Shown: positions 1 to 8,066, counted from the stretch's first letter. The stretch: DNA of 18,348 bases from Christensenella sp. UBA7584 (GCA_002477805.1 DLKQ01000023.1:1-18348); one strand, 5' to 3'. Made by a program: numbers and translations. Notes: generated by a model not told the origin, from the letters alone.

Positions 1-20
1 TTTTCTTGCTCCACTTCCAT
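1..20 (-). CDS. Start of a gene running off the left edge (partial)
   Basis: An ATG at 20-18 on the minus strand opens a frame reading M-E-V-E-Q-E before the window ends. A GAGGAG ribosome binding site lies at 37-32, 11 nt upstream, and a plausible promoter (TTGAAA-N18-TATAAT) sits further up at 83-54. Only six codons are visible, so the product cannot be guessed. The call rests wholly on these start signals. Confidence 0.4.
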
Positions 21-53
21 TTTTTTACTTTCTCCTCATTTTTATCAATTATT

Positions 54-83
54 ATTATATTGTTAGTATATCTAATTTTTCAA
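54..83 (-). promoter_or_regulatory. Predicted sigma-A promoter for the left-edge gene
   Basis: On the minus strand a -35 box TTGAAA (83-78) is separated by 18 nt from a perfect -10 box TATAAT (59-54). It faces the ATG at 20-18, giving a leader of roughly 30 nt. Confidence 0.45.
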
Positions 84-332
84 AAAAACACAAATGTTTA
101 AAGCTACTTTTTCAAAAAATTTAGAATTTATATTTGGGTAATACAAAAAGCATAATAAGTTAATTTTAAATTTTTCGTTCTAAAAAAATAATGATGCAAA
201 AAATTCTGATAAAATCTTACTTGATAGTCATCTTCATCAAACCACATTACATAATCTTTTACTCCCTTTACTAAAGCAAAAATTTTAGATTTCGCTAAAC
301 AAGTATATCTTTTACCCATAAAACGCAAAAAC
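84..332. other. Gene-free stretch between the SSB-like gene and the left-edge gene
   Basis: This AT-rich stretch lies between the terminator of the SSB-like gene and the promoter of the left-edge gene. A 63-codon minus-strand frame (ATG at 319-317, ending at 128) crosses it. It has no ribosome binding site, starts directly behind the terminator T-tract and resembles nothing I recognise. I see no other feature. Confidence 0.5.
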
Positions 333-358
333 AAAAAAAGAGAAACAAAAAATTTCTC
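333..358 (-). terminator. Rho-independent terminator of the pdaB-SSB unit
   Basis: Read on the minus strand: GAGAAA (358-353), a 7-nt loop, TTTCTC (345-340), then seven T (339-333). It starts 27 nt past the stop of the SSB-like gene. The stem is only 6 bp and AT-rich, so it may be leaky. Confidence 0.6.
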
Positions 359-384
359 CCTAATCTCATTTAATTCCAGATTTT

Positions 385-1065
385 TTACTGAGTTGAAATA
401 GTGTTTGAAACATTTGAGTTTAAAGTCATCAAATCAAGTACTCTTTCAATGTTATCATCAGTTGAAACTTGTGAAACTGAAATCTCGAAGGCTGTTTTTG
501 TTTCAACTGTTGTCTCATCAATTCGCTTTTGATATTCTCTACTTTGAATTCTCCCTGTGATAAAAACTTTTTCGCCAACAGCAAGTTCACTCACATATCT
601 AGCATTTCGCCCCCAAGCAATGCAAGGTAAATAGTCTGACTTGTTATATGCTCTATTTACAGCAAGCAGAACATCACAAATTTCTCGTTTAAATGGAGTT
701 GTACGATAAACTGGGTCTTTACACACATATCCAGAAAGCTCAATAATGTTAGTGCTATAACTAGGATTCTCTTTACATAATTCACGTACAAAAACAGTAA
801 GCATAAGTTTACTATGACCATCTATAAGTTTGTTATAAGAGCGGAACTGACCTTTTAATGCAATCGTTCGACCAAGAGTTAAATTATTGTCTTTAAATAG
901 TCTTTCTGAAATAGTTATTGGAATAACATCACCTTGCCCCGAAAGTCTCCTCACATCTAAATTAATTTCGTAAAAGCGTTCTCCGTATATTTCGTGACTA
1001 AATTGTGGCTCACTTGCAACAATTCCGCACAAATAAACCTTGTTGTTACTTAAATCAAAATTCAT
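385..1065 (-). CDS. Single-stranded DNA-binding protein-like, two OB folds in tandem
   Basis: 226 aa. The frame extends upstream, but the ATG at 1065-1063 is chosen because a strong GGAGGA lies 5 nt before it. The second half (about residues 106-202) reads like a normal bacterial SSB core: an IIELSGYV first strand, then AVNRAY, PCIAWGRNARY and GEKVFITGRI. The first half (about 9-96) has the same strand order in diverged form (GIVASEPQF, a YEINLDV strand, RTIALKGQF), so I read two OB folds in one chain. Usual SSBs have one OB fold and a flexible tail ending in an acidic tip; here the tail is short, ends NTISTQ and has no acidic tip. It may therefore be a specialised ssDNA-binding or primosome-type protein rather than the replicative SSB; that is inference. 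It follows the pdaB-like gene by 19 nt and probably shares its transcript. Confidence 0.8.
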   Translation of the reverse strand: MNFDLSNNKVYLCGIVASEPQFSHEIYGERFYEINLDVRRLSGQGDVIPITISERLFKDNNLTLGRTIALKGQFRSYNKLIDGHSKLMLTVFVRELCKENPSYSTNIIELSGYVCKDPVYRTTPFKREICDVLLAVNRAYNKSDYLPCIAWGRNARYVSELAVGEKVFITGRIQSREYQKRIDETTVETKTAFEISVSQVSTDDNIERVLDLMTLNSNVSNTISTQ

Positions 1066-1084
1066 AATTATCCTCCAATGTTTT

Positions 1085-1849
1085 TTAAAGTTTTTTCTGA
1101 ACTCCAGCTCTATCGATAATATAATTATCATCATAAACCAAATCACCAACACTGCAAACTGTATATCCTTGCATTAAAAGTTTTTCAAGCACAAGTGGCA
1201 AAGCATCAAGAATATGTTTTGAATTATTGTGGCAAAGAATAATCGAACCATTTTTAACTCTTGTGGTTATTCTATTGCAAATTTCACCAGCACTAATACC
1301 TTTCCAATCAAGCGAATCAACGTCCCATTGTATTGTTTTAAGTCCAAGTTCTTCAGCAGTATCTAAAAGAGTATTATTATAACTCCCAAAAGGTGCTCTA
1401 AACAATTTTGGAGAAATGCCAGTAGTATTTTCAATTATTTCTATTGAAGTACTTAGTTCTAGTTTCATTTGCTCAGCCGACAATTTTACCATATCAGGGT
1501 GAGTGTTACTGTGTGTGCCGATTTCAAATCCATTTTCTACCACCTTTTTAGCTTCTTCAGGATAATCTTCTACCCAAAACCCAACGAGAAAGAATGTTGC
1601 ACCACATTTGTATTCTTTTAAATTTTCAATAATGCCCAAAGTTTTATCCGCACCCCACGCAGCATCAAAAGAAATTGCCACTTTTTTCTCTTCAGTTTGT
1701 ACATTGTAGATTGGAACTTTTCTCAGATTATCACCAAAGAATACCGAAGATGCAGAATTAGCCCCAAAAGGAACACACAACAGAGTTGTGACAACAATTA
1801 ACAAAAGAGCCATAAGCAAAGTATGTTTTTTTAATATCAAGAATTTCAT
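1085..1849 (-). CDS. pdaB: Polysaccharide deacetylase, PdaB-like (NodB domain), exported
   Basis: 254 aa, ATG with AAAGGTG 7 nt upstream. Residues 1-30 form a signal peptide or anchor: KK-rich start, then a hydrophobic run MALLLIVVTTLLCVPFG. The rest is a NodB-type carbohydrate esterase 4 domain. Motif 1 is SFDAAWG (D62), motif 2 THSNTH (H113, H117), motif 3 RAPFGSYN (R151), motif 4 around DSLDW (W182) and motif 5 ILCHNN (H207). Classical members have two Asp in motif 1 (TFDDGP), the second binding metal; here it is Ala63. That FDxxWG form is typical of the PdaB/YbaN subgroup, which acts in cortex maintenance during sporulation in Bacillus. The role here, N-deacetylation or binding of wall glycan outside the membrane, is inferred. 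No clean sigma-A promoter is visible upstream. It is first in a unit with the SSB-like gene. Confidence 0.82.
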   Translation of the reverse strand: MKFLILKKHTLLMALLLIVVTTLLCVPFGANSASSVFFGDNLRKVPIYNVQTEEKKVAISFDAAWGADKTLGIIENLKEYKCGATFFLVGFWVEDYPEEAKKVVENGFEIGTHSNTHPDMVKLSAEQMKLELSTSIEIIENTTGISPKLFRAPFGSYNNTLLDTAEELGLKTIQWDVDSLDWKGISAGEICNRITTRVKNGSIILCHNNSKHILDALPLVLEKLLMQGYTVCSVGDLVYDDNYIIDRAGVQKKL

Positions 1850-1985
1850 TTACATACACCTTTATTTTAATTTTTTTTAGTAAATAAATCTATGCGATTT
1901 ATGACATAACTCTATAATAATTTGTAAAAAAATGAGAGTTTTTGTCGAACGACTTGTAGGTTCTCTAAAATATATGCAAAACAAG

Positions 1986-2017
1986 AAAAAAAAAGAAGTC
2001 TTTTAAAAACTTCTTTT
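1986..2017 (-). terminator. Rho-independent terminator of parE-parC
   Basis: Minus strand: AAAAGAAGT (2017-2009) pairs with ACTTCTTTT (1999-1991) across a 9-nt loop, followed by five more T (1990-1986). It begins 8 nt downstream of the parC stop codon. Confidence 0.8.
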
Positions 2018-2024
2018 CTAAAAT

Positions 2025-4454
2025 TTAATTTGATAAATATACTGATTTAAGTTCTCCATCTAATTTAAGTTTCTTCCCTTTTGTTGTCCTTGACTCAATT
2101 TCAATATCTTCACTATTTTTCATCATTAAAACAGAACTTTCGAATACCACTTCAACTGGAAGAGTACACCTTGCTGAGAACAAAACAAAATCTCCAGTAC
2201 CAAGATTTACGAGTCTAACTCCTTTTCTATAACGCGGAAGCTTGTCTATTTGCGAAATCAGTACTCGTTTCACAAGTGCATTTTTGGTTACAACAATTAA
2301 TTCACCATCATCACTACAAATTGTTGCAAACACAACTTTGTCGCCGTCATTGAGGTTAATTCCACGAACACCACCACTTATACGCCCTTGAAGAGGTACA
2401 TCATCTTTTTTCGCGTAAAGCACTTGTCCATCTTTTGTTGCAAAAATCATATCAGTGTTTGGTTCATCGAATACCACATTTACAACTTGGTCTTCTTCTT
2501 TTATTTTCACCGCTTGAAAGTATGACTTTTGAACATCATATTCCCTATATTCACTCTTTTTAACAAATCCAGAGTCAGTAAAAAATAGAATTTCCTGTTT
2601 TTCAAAATTTGCATCATACATTGCAATTATTTTTTCATCAAGTGCAAAATCAACGAACATTTCCCTTGGGCTTGCACCCTTGTCTTTAAATTTCGTGATT
2701 GGAATATCCTTTACTCTACAACGGACACAATACCCTTTATTGGTAAATAATAACAAAGTTTTGTCCGTAGAACAAGGAACAACAACAGTGTGAACCTGAG
2801 ATAATTTACAACCATCTTTAAACACCTTATTCGCTGTTTCGTATACCTTTTTCTCAACAGCCTTGATATTCCCCTGTGCAGTAAGACACACATAAACTTC
2901 TTTAGTTTCCTCCAAGCAAACCACTTCTGTATCATCAACTTCATCTTGTCCAATAATTGTAGTCCTCCTTGGAGTCGCATATTTTTTCTTTATCTCTAAA
3001 AGTTCTGTTTTTACAATGTCAAGTTGCATTTTTTCAGAATTGACAACCCTTGTTAAATAATCAACTTTCACTTTTAATTCGCCAATTTCTGTTTCAATCT
3101 TTCCAACTTCAAGATTTGTAAGTCTTGCAAGTCTCATATCGAGAATTGCTTGAGCCTGTATTTCCGAAAGTAAAAATGTTGATTTAAGTTTCATTTTTGC
3201 ATCAACAGGAGACGTTGATGTCTTGATAATCCTAATTACCTCATCAATATTTTGTATAGCAATCAAAAGACCTTCTAAAATGTGAAGTCTATCTTTTGCT
3301 GCCTGAAGTTCAAATTTGCTTCGCCTTAAAATTACATCTTTTTGATAAGCAACATAATACGAAATTATTTCTTTAAGCCCCATAGTGCGTGGTTTGGCAT
3401 CAGCAATAGCAACCATATTTATCGCAAAACTATATTCAAGGTCAGTAGATTTGAGCAAAACTTTCATAATAGCTTCTGGATTTCCATCTTTTTTTACTGT
3501 AATAACAGCACGGATACCCTGTCTATCACTTTCATCTCTTATATCTGAAATATCACTTAAAACACCTTTCTTTTCATCTCTTAAAGAAGCTATTTCTTGA
3601 AGCAATTTTGCCTTGTTTACTTGATACGGAAATTCGGTAATAACAATACTTTTTTTATCACCTTTTGCTTCTTCAATATGGTATTTTGCCCTGATTGTAA
3701 TTTTCCCTTTTCCAGTTGTATAAGCCCTTTCAAGCTCGGTTAAAATCATATTACCACCAGTAGGAAAATCAGGTGCTTTTATATAGTGCATAAGGCTTGA
3801 AAGACTTATATTTGGATTGTCGATATAGGTAGCAACACCATCAATAACCTCTCCCAAATTATGTGGTGGAATATTTGTAGCAAGTCCAACTGCAATTCCT
3901 GAAGCACCATTAACCAAAAGATTTGGAAAACGCCCAGGAAGCATTTCTGGTTCTTTTAAGGTATCATCAAAGTTAAGCCCCCATCTAACAGTATCTTTGT
4001 CTAAGTCTCGAAGAAGTTCCATTGCAAGAGGTGCAAGCTTTGCTTCAGTATAACGCATTGCAGCAGCAGAATCGCCATCATTACTTCCAAAGTTTCCGTG
4101 ACCCTGAATCAAAGTCTCGCTCATATTATGTGGTTGAGCCATTCTGACCATTGCATCATAGACCGAACTATCTCCGTGCGGGTGATATTTACCCAAGCAG
4201 TCTCCAACAATTCTCGCAGACTTCCGATATGGTTTGTCTGGTTCAAGCCCCAGCTCCATCATTGAGTAAAGTATTCTTCGCTGAACAGGTTTGAGACCAT
4301 CTTCAACACGCGGTAATGCTCTATCCAAAATTACATATTCACTATATGGCATCATACTGTCGTGTAGTACTTCATCAATTGAACCAGTGATAATCTTTCC
4401 AGTATTTGAAACATTATTCTCTACAATTTGGTTTTCATCTTCGTTTTGTTCCAA
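2025..4454 (-). CDS. parC: Type IIA DNA topoisomerase subunit A (ParC / GyrA-like)
   Basis: 809 aa. It cleaves and rejoins DNA as the A subunit of a type IIA topoisomerase with ParE. Residues 30-500 are the breakage-reunion core: QRRILYSM, KYHPHGDSSVYD, catalytic Tyr135 in AMRYTEAKL and exit-gate AQAILDMRLARLT. Positions equal to E. coli GyrA Ser83 and Asp87 are Ser96 and Asp100, so no classical quinolone-resistance change is present. From about 510 a C-terminal pinwheel of about six blade repeats follows. The first blade lacks the QRRGGKG GyrA box needed for negative supercoiling (VYETANKVFKDG stands there). With parE directly upstream this favours a topoisomerase IV-like decatenase over gyrase, though a divergent gyrase copy cannot be excluded. 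The start is TTG at 4454-4452, supported by GGGGG at 4466-4462, which overlaps the parE stop. The gene gap is 11 nt. Confidence 0.92.
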   Translation of the reverse strand: MEQNEDENQIVENNVSNTGKIITGSIDEVLHDSMMPYSEYVILDRALPRVEDGLKPVQRRILYSMMELGLEPDKPYRKSARIVGDCLGKYHPHGDSSVYDAMVRMAQPHNMSETLIQGHGNFGSNDGDSAAAMRYTEAKLAPLAMELLRDLDKDTVRWGLNFDDTLKEPEMLPGRFPNLLVNGASGIAVGLATNIPPHNLGEVIDGVATYIDNPNISLSSLMHYIKAPDFPTGGNMILTELERAYTTGKGKITIRAKYHIEEAKGDKKSIVITEFPYQVNKAKLLQEIASLRDEKKGVLSDISDIRDESDRQGIRAVITVKKDGNPEAIMKVLLKSTDLEYSFAINMVAIADAKPRTMGLKEIISYYVAYQKDVILRRSKFELQAAKDRLHILEGLLIAIQNIDEVIRIIKTSTSPVDAKMKLKSTFLLSEIQAQAILDMRLARLTNLEVGKIETEIGELKVKVDYLTRVVNSEKMQLDIVKTELLEIKKKYATPRRTTIIGQDEVDDTEVVCLEETKEVYVCLTAQGNIKAVEKKVYETANKVFKDGCKLSQVHTVVVPCSTDKTLLLFTNKGYCVRCRVKDIPITKFKDKGASPREMFVDFALDEKIIAMYDANFEKQEILFFTDSGFVKKSEYREYDVQKSYFQAVKIKEEDQVVNVVFDEPNTDMIFATKDGQVLYAKKDDVPLQGRISGGVRGINLNDGDKVVFATICSDDGELIVVTKNALVKRVLISQIDKLPRYRKGVRLVNLGTGDFVLFSARCTLPVEVVFESSVLMMKNSEDIEIESRTTKGKKLKLDGELKSVYLSN

Positions 4455-4465
4455 AATTCAACCCC

Positions 4466-6418
4466 CTAATTACCTTTTTTCTCAACAAAATCATCTGTTT
4501 TGTTGAAATTTGCGTGACTACTTATATAACTTTTTCTTGCCTCAATATCATCGCCCATCCAAGTCGTTATCATAAGTTCAGCATTGGCAGCATCTTCAAC
4601 GGTAACTTGTAGCAATGTTCTTGCGCTTGGATTCATTGTTGTATCCCAAAGTTGTTCAGGATTCATTTCACCTAAACCTTTGTATCTTTGAATAGAATAT
4701 CCCTTTCCAAACCTCTCCAAAACTTCAGGAAGCTCAGCATCGCTATATACATATTCAATTTTACCTTTTTTCTCCACTTTGTAAAGTGGTGGAAGCCCTA
4801 TATAGAGATGACCATTAGTCACAAGTTCTTTCATATATCTAAAGAAAAATGTCATAAGAATTGCCCTAATGTGAGCACCATCTTGGTCAGCATCGGAAAG
4901 AATAATCACCTTGTGATACTTTAAACTTGAAAGGTCAAAATCTTCACCAATCCCAGTACCTAGTGCACTAATTATTGTTCTTATTTCTTCATTTGCCAGA
5001 ACCTGAGCCAATCTTTTTTTCTCTGCATTAAGAGGTTTTCCTCTAAGTGGCAAAATAGCTTGAAAGCTTCTATCCCTAGCTTGCTTTGCGCTACCCCCCG
5101 CACTGTCACCCTCAACAATAAATAATTCATTTAATTCAGGTTTTCGCCCACTAGCACTAGCTAGCTTTCCTATTAAATTACTATTTTCAATACTATTTTT
5201 TTGTCTTGTAATTTCTTTAGCTCTTCGAGCAGCCTCTCTAACTTTTGCTGCCTGCTTTCCTTTTTTAACAGCAAGTTCAAGTACCATTTTGTTTTCGTTT
5301 TTCTCGAACAGAGCCACAAGTTGGTTGTATATGATATTTTCAACTTCTGTTTTAATTTCGGGATTGCCAAGTTTCGTTTTAGTTTGACCCTCAAATTGAA
5401 CATTTCTCATCTTAATTGCAAGTGCTATTGTCATTCCCTCTCTATAATCTTCTCCTAAAGGGTTTTCGTCTTTATCCTTTAATAGGTTAAGTCTTCTTGC
5501 AACATCATTAAAAGCTCGTGTAATCGCACTTTTGAGTCCAGTTTCGTGTGTTCCACCTTCACTAGTCGGAATATTGTTTACATAACTAAAAATGTTTTCT
5601 GTATAACCTGAAGTGTATTGAAAAGCACATTCAACCTCTACAATGTCACTTTTACCACAAACATAAATTGGGCTTGGGTGCTCACCCTTTCCACCAGTAA
5701 TATAAGTCACAAAATCCTTAAGACCACCATTATACTTAAATACCTGCTTGTGAGGATTTCCACTTTTGCTTCTTTCATCAATTAAAACAATCTCTACACC
5801 TTTATTCAAAAATGAAAGTTCCCTAAGCCTTTTACTCACCACATCATAACTAAATGTAATATCTTCAAAAACTCTATCATCAGGAAAAAATCTTACAGTA
5901 GTTCCAAACTTATCCGTTTCACCAACTTCATGCAATTTTTCAACAACAGCACCACTGTGAATTTTTCCACCTTTAGTAATACTTTCAAAACGCATTTTGT
6001 ACTTCTTGCCTTCTCGGCAAACAATCACATCAAGCCATCTTGAAAGTGCATTGGTTACAGATGCACCAACTCCATGCAAACCTCCAGAATATCCGTAGTT
6101 GTTGTTGTTAAATTTTCCACCAGCGTGAAGTTGAGTAAAAACAACTTCAACTCCAGATACACCCATCTGAGGGTGCTTGTCCACTGGAATACCTCTACCA
6201 TTATCCTCTACCTGTGCACTTCCATCATTAAAAAGTGTAACAATTATAGTATTACCAAATCCGTTGGAAATTTCATCAATAGAGTTATCTACAATTTCCC
6301 ATAATAAATGATGAAGTCCTTTCGTACCTGTGGTTCCAATATACATCCCAGGGCGCATACGAACAGCGTCTAAACCTTCAAGAACAACTATATCTTTTGA
6401 ATCATAATGCTTACTCAA
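4466..6418 (-). CDS. parE: Type IIA DNA topoisomerase subunit B (ParE / GyrB-like)
   Basis: 650 aa, the ATPase subunit partnering the A subunit encoded next. GHKL ATPase signatures come first: RMRPGMYIG (21-28), WEIVDNSIDE (E41 general base), EDNGRGIPV (71-79) and the ATP-lid GGLHGVGAS. The transducer follows, then the TOPRIM domain with IVEGDSAGGSAK and the acidic DADQDGAHIR, and the C-terminal RYKGLGEMNPEQLW. Length is normal for the family without the proteobacterial insert. A longer frame would start at a TTG at 6433, but the GGAGGT at 6429-6424 lies inside that extension and sits 5 nt before another TTG at 6418-6416, which I take as the start. The stop TAG is part of the parC ribosome binding site. 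GyrB and ParE are hard to separate by eye; the ParE label depends on the GyrA-box-less partner. Confidence 0.92.
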   Translation of the reverse strand: MSKHYDSKDIVVLEGLDAVRMRPGMYIGTTGTKGLHHLLWEIVDNSIDEISNGFGNTIIVTLFNDGSAQVEDNGRGIPVDKHPQMGVSGVEVVFTQLHAGGKFNNNNYGYSGGLHGVGASVTNALSRWLDVIVCREGKKYKMRFESITKGGKIHSGAVVEKLHEVGETDKFGTTVRFFPDDRVFEDITFSYDVVSKRLRELSFLNKGVEIVLIDERSKSGNPHKQVFKYNGGLKDFVTYITGGKGEHPSPIYVCGKSDIVEVECAFQYTSGYTENIFSYVNNIPTSEGGTHETGLKSAITRAFNDVARRLNLLKDKDENPLGEDYREGMTIALAIKMRNVQFEGQTKTKLGNPEIKTEVENIIYNQLVALFEKNENKMVLELAVKKGKQAAKVREAARRAKEITRQKNSIENSNLIGKLASASGRKPELNELFIVEGDSAGGSAKQARDRSFQAILPLRGKPLNAEKKRLAQVLANEEIRTIISALGTGIGEDFDLSSLKYHKVIILSDADQDGAHIRAILMTFFFRYMKELVTNGHLYIGLPPLYKVEKKGKIEYVYSDAELPEVLERFGKGYSIQRYKGLGEMNPEQLWDTTMNPSARTLLQVTVEDAANAELMITTWMGDDIEARKSYISSHANFNKTDDFVEKKGN

Positions 6419-6446
6419 TCTTGACCTCCGCAATCTATATTTTTAC

Positions 6447-6476
6447 ATTGTAACATATTTTGCAACTAAAACACAA
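6447..6476 (-). promoter_or_regulatory. Possible promoter for parE-parC
   Basis: Minus strand: TACAAT (6452-6447) preceded by TG one base upstream, an extended -10, with a poor -35 TTGTGT (6476-6471) at 18 nt. It lies about 30 nt before the parE TTG in the divergent gap shared with murG. No clear promoter is visible for murG in the same gap. Confidence 0.4.
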
Positions 6477-6554
6477 AGAAAAAACAAGATATTTTTAAAA
6501 AAGTTTTAAATATTTTCTAAAAAATATACATAAATTACCCCTAAAGGAGTATTT

Positions 6555-7610
6555 ATGAAAACAATTATACTAACAGGTGGTGGCACAGCAGGACACGTTT
6601 ATGGAAACATTGCTTTGCTACCAAAATTAAAAACAGCCTTTGATAAAATTATTTATATAGGGAGCGAAAACGGAATTGAAAAAGAGCTTTTGGCCAGTTA
6701 TCCCGAAGTTGAATATATTCCAATAAAAACAGTAAAGCTTGTTCGTAAATTCACCCTAAAAAATTTAGCAATCCCATTTGTTCTTTTAAAAAGTGTTTCC
6801 AATTGTAAAAAAATTATCGCAGAGAAAAAACCAGATGTTATTTTTAGTAAAGGCGGATATGTTAGTATTCCAGTAGTGTTTGCAGGAAGCAAACTAAAAG
6901 TTCCCATTGTATCACACGAAAGCGACCTAAGCCTTGGGCTTGCAAACAAACTTACAAAAAATAAAGTAAAATGTATATGCACAACATTTCCTCAAACAGC
7001 TCAACAACTAAAAAATGGTCTTTGGGTTGGCCCACCAATTCGCGAGTCCATTAAAAGTTCTAATTCAAACGCAAAAAAACAGTTTAATATCCCATCAAAC
7101 ACTCCAGTGCTACTTGTAATGGGTGGAAGTCAAGGTTCTAACATAATTAATAATGCAGTGTGGGAAAATCTTGAATTTTTATGTTCAAATTGTTTTGTAA
7201 TACACATCACAGGTCGTGACAAAGCAAAAAAAATTGTTCACAAAAATTATGCTCAACTTGAATATAGCCATAATATTGGAGGGCTTTTGTCTATTACTGA
7301 TTATGCCATAACTCGTGGTGGTTCAAATGCTATTTGGGAACTTTTGCAAATGAAAATTCCAATGATAATCATTCCACTATCCAAGAAAATATCACGAGGA
7401 GACCAAGTACAAAACGCAAAATATTTTGAAAAAGAAGGGTTTTCAATAACACTTTTTGAAGAAGAGCTTACAAGCATTTCCTTTAAACAAAAAGTGAAAG
7501 AATTAATTGTCAAGAAGGATATTATTAAACAAAAAATGAATCAAATGCCTATTAGAGATGGTCTTGAAATAATTTTTAAAACAATAAAAAAGTATGCAAA
7601 TATTGAATAA
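6555..7610 (+). CDS. murG: MurG, lipid II-forming GlcNAc transferase
   Basis: 351 aa, ATG with AAAGGAG about 5 nt upstream. It transfers GlcNAc from UDP-GlcNAc to lipid I at the inner face of the membrane, giving lipid II. The GT28 N-domain opens with GGGTAGH (8-14, the glycine-rich loop), then FSKGGYVSIPVV (97-108) and HESD at 121-124, where many MurGs have HEQN. The C-domain carries MGGSQGS (189-195), the UDP-GlcNAc loop TRGGSNAIWEL (253-263) and DQVQNA (283-288). Length is as expected. It stands alone, divergent from parE, rather than in a division and cell wall cluster, but close to murF and ddl of the same pathway. No terminator is seen after it, so transcripts may run into the HTH gene. 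Confidence 0.95.
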   Translation: MKTIILTGGGTAGHVYGNIALLPKLKTAFDKIIYIGSENGIEKELLASYPEVEYIPIKTVKLVRKFTLKNLAIPFVLLKSVSNCKKIIAEKKPDVIFSKGGYVSIPVVFAGSKLKVPIVSHESDLSLGLANKLTKNKVKCICTTFPQTAQQLKNGLWVGPPIRESIKSSNSNAKKQFNIPSNTPVLLVMGGSQGSNIINNAVWENLEFLCSNCFVIHITGRDKAKKIVHKNYAQLEYSHNIGGLLSITDYAITRGGSNAIWELLQMKIPMIIIPLSKKISRGDQVQNAKYFEKEGFSITLFEEELTSISFKQKVKELIVKKDIIKQKMNQMPIRDGLEIIFKTIKKYANIE

Positions 7611-7616
7611 AATTAG

Positions 7617-7626
7617 AACATATGTT
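7617..7626. promoter_or_regulatory. Perfect 10-bp palindrome touching a -35 box
   Basis: AACATATGTT is its own reverse complement and its last base is the first base of the TTGACT -35 box of the HTH gene. Position and symmetry fit an autoregulatory operator, but a 10-bp AT-rich palindrome can occur by chance. Confidence 0.25.
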
Positions 7627-7654
7627 TGACTTTTTGCTTATACCGTGTTATAAT
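7626..7654 (+). promoter_or_regulatory. Sigma-A promoter of the HTH regulator
   Basis: TTGACT (7626-7631), 17-nt spacer, TATAAT (7649-7654). The ATG of the regulator is 26 nt after the -10 box. The hexamers and spacing are the same as in the rsfS and HAD promoters. Confidence 0.8.
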
Positions 7655-7679
7655 TCTTTGTAAAGATAAAGAGGAAAAA

Positions 7680-8000
7680 ATGAACATATCAGTTTTTATT
7701 GGCATATTAGTCAATCTTTTGCAAAAAGAAAAAATAACTGCGAAATACATTTCTGCTAAATATGAAATAAGTATTCGCACAGTTTATCGTTATATCGACA
7801 TACTTTGTGCAAGCGGTGTACCAATTATAACTCAATCTGGTCGAAATGGAGGAATTTCATTAGATAAGAATTTTGCTATCAATTCATTATATTTTTCACT
7901 TGATGAAATCAACAGACTTATACTCTTATGCCAGAAAGATTCTTCGTTAACAAACTTAAAAGACAAACTATCTTATTTAAAAAAGAGTTTTTCTAACTAG
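7680..8000 (+). CDS. Small HTH transcriptional regulator (DeoR/YafY-type N-domain only)
   Basis: 106 aa from the ATG at 7680, with GAGG 5 nt upstream; a longer frame from 7626 is rejected because it would start inside the promoter. Residues 1-60 form an HTH_11-type winged helix: a leading helix FIGILVNLLQKEK, ITAKYISAKYEISIRTVYRYIDIL as the helix-turn-helix, and a wing VPIITQSGRNGGISL. The part after it (FSLDEINRLILLC) matches the linker that normally leads into the ligand-sensing WYL domain of YafY-like regulators, but the protein stops about 40 residues later. It is either a stand-alone short HTH regulator, which do exist in Firmicutes, or the stump of a longer one. It has its own strong promoter and a palindrome at the -35 box, so autoregulation is plausible. 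Confidence 0.8.
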   Translation: MNISVFIGILVNLLQKEKITAKYISAKYEISIRTVYRYIDILCASGVPIITQSGRNGGISLDKNFAINSLYFSLDEINRLILLCQKDSSLTNLKDKLSYLKKSFSN

Positions 8001-8036
8001 CTTAAATAGTTATATACACTTAAAAGAGACATTTAT

Positions 8037-8066
8037 AAAAATCATCGGGTGTACCTATGATTTTTT
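8037..8066 (+). terminator. Terminator of the HTH regulator gene
   Basis: AAAAATCAT (8037-8045) pairs with ATGATTTTT (8057-8065). Inside, GGT and ACC can extend the stem. The descending arm ends in six T. It lies 36 nt after the stop codon. Confidence 0.7.

Noticed and set aside
128..319. 63-codon minus-strand frame with an ATG at 319-317
   Set aside because: No ribosome binding site, starts right behind the terminator T-tract of the SSB-like gene, and the translation matches nothing I recognise.
1887..1894. CATAGATT upstream of pdaB on the minus strand, similar to a sigma-E -10 box
   Set aside because: One mismatch to the consensus, and no matching -35 element at the right distance.
2711..2980. 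Secondary open frames inside parC, parE, murG, obgE and the hydrolase gene
   Set aside because: They overlap strongly conserved coding sequence in other frames and lack ribosome binding sites; I take them as shadows.
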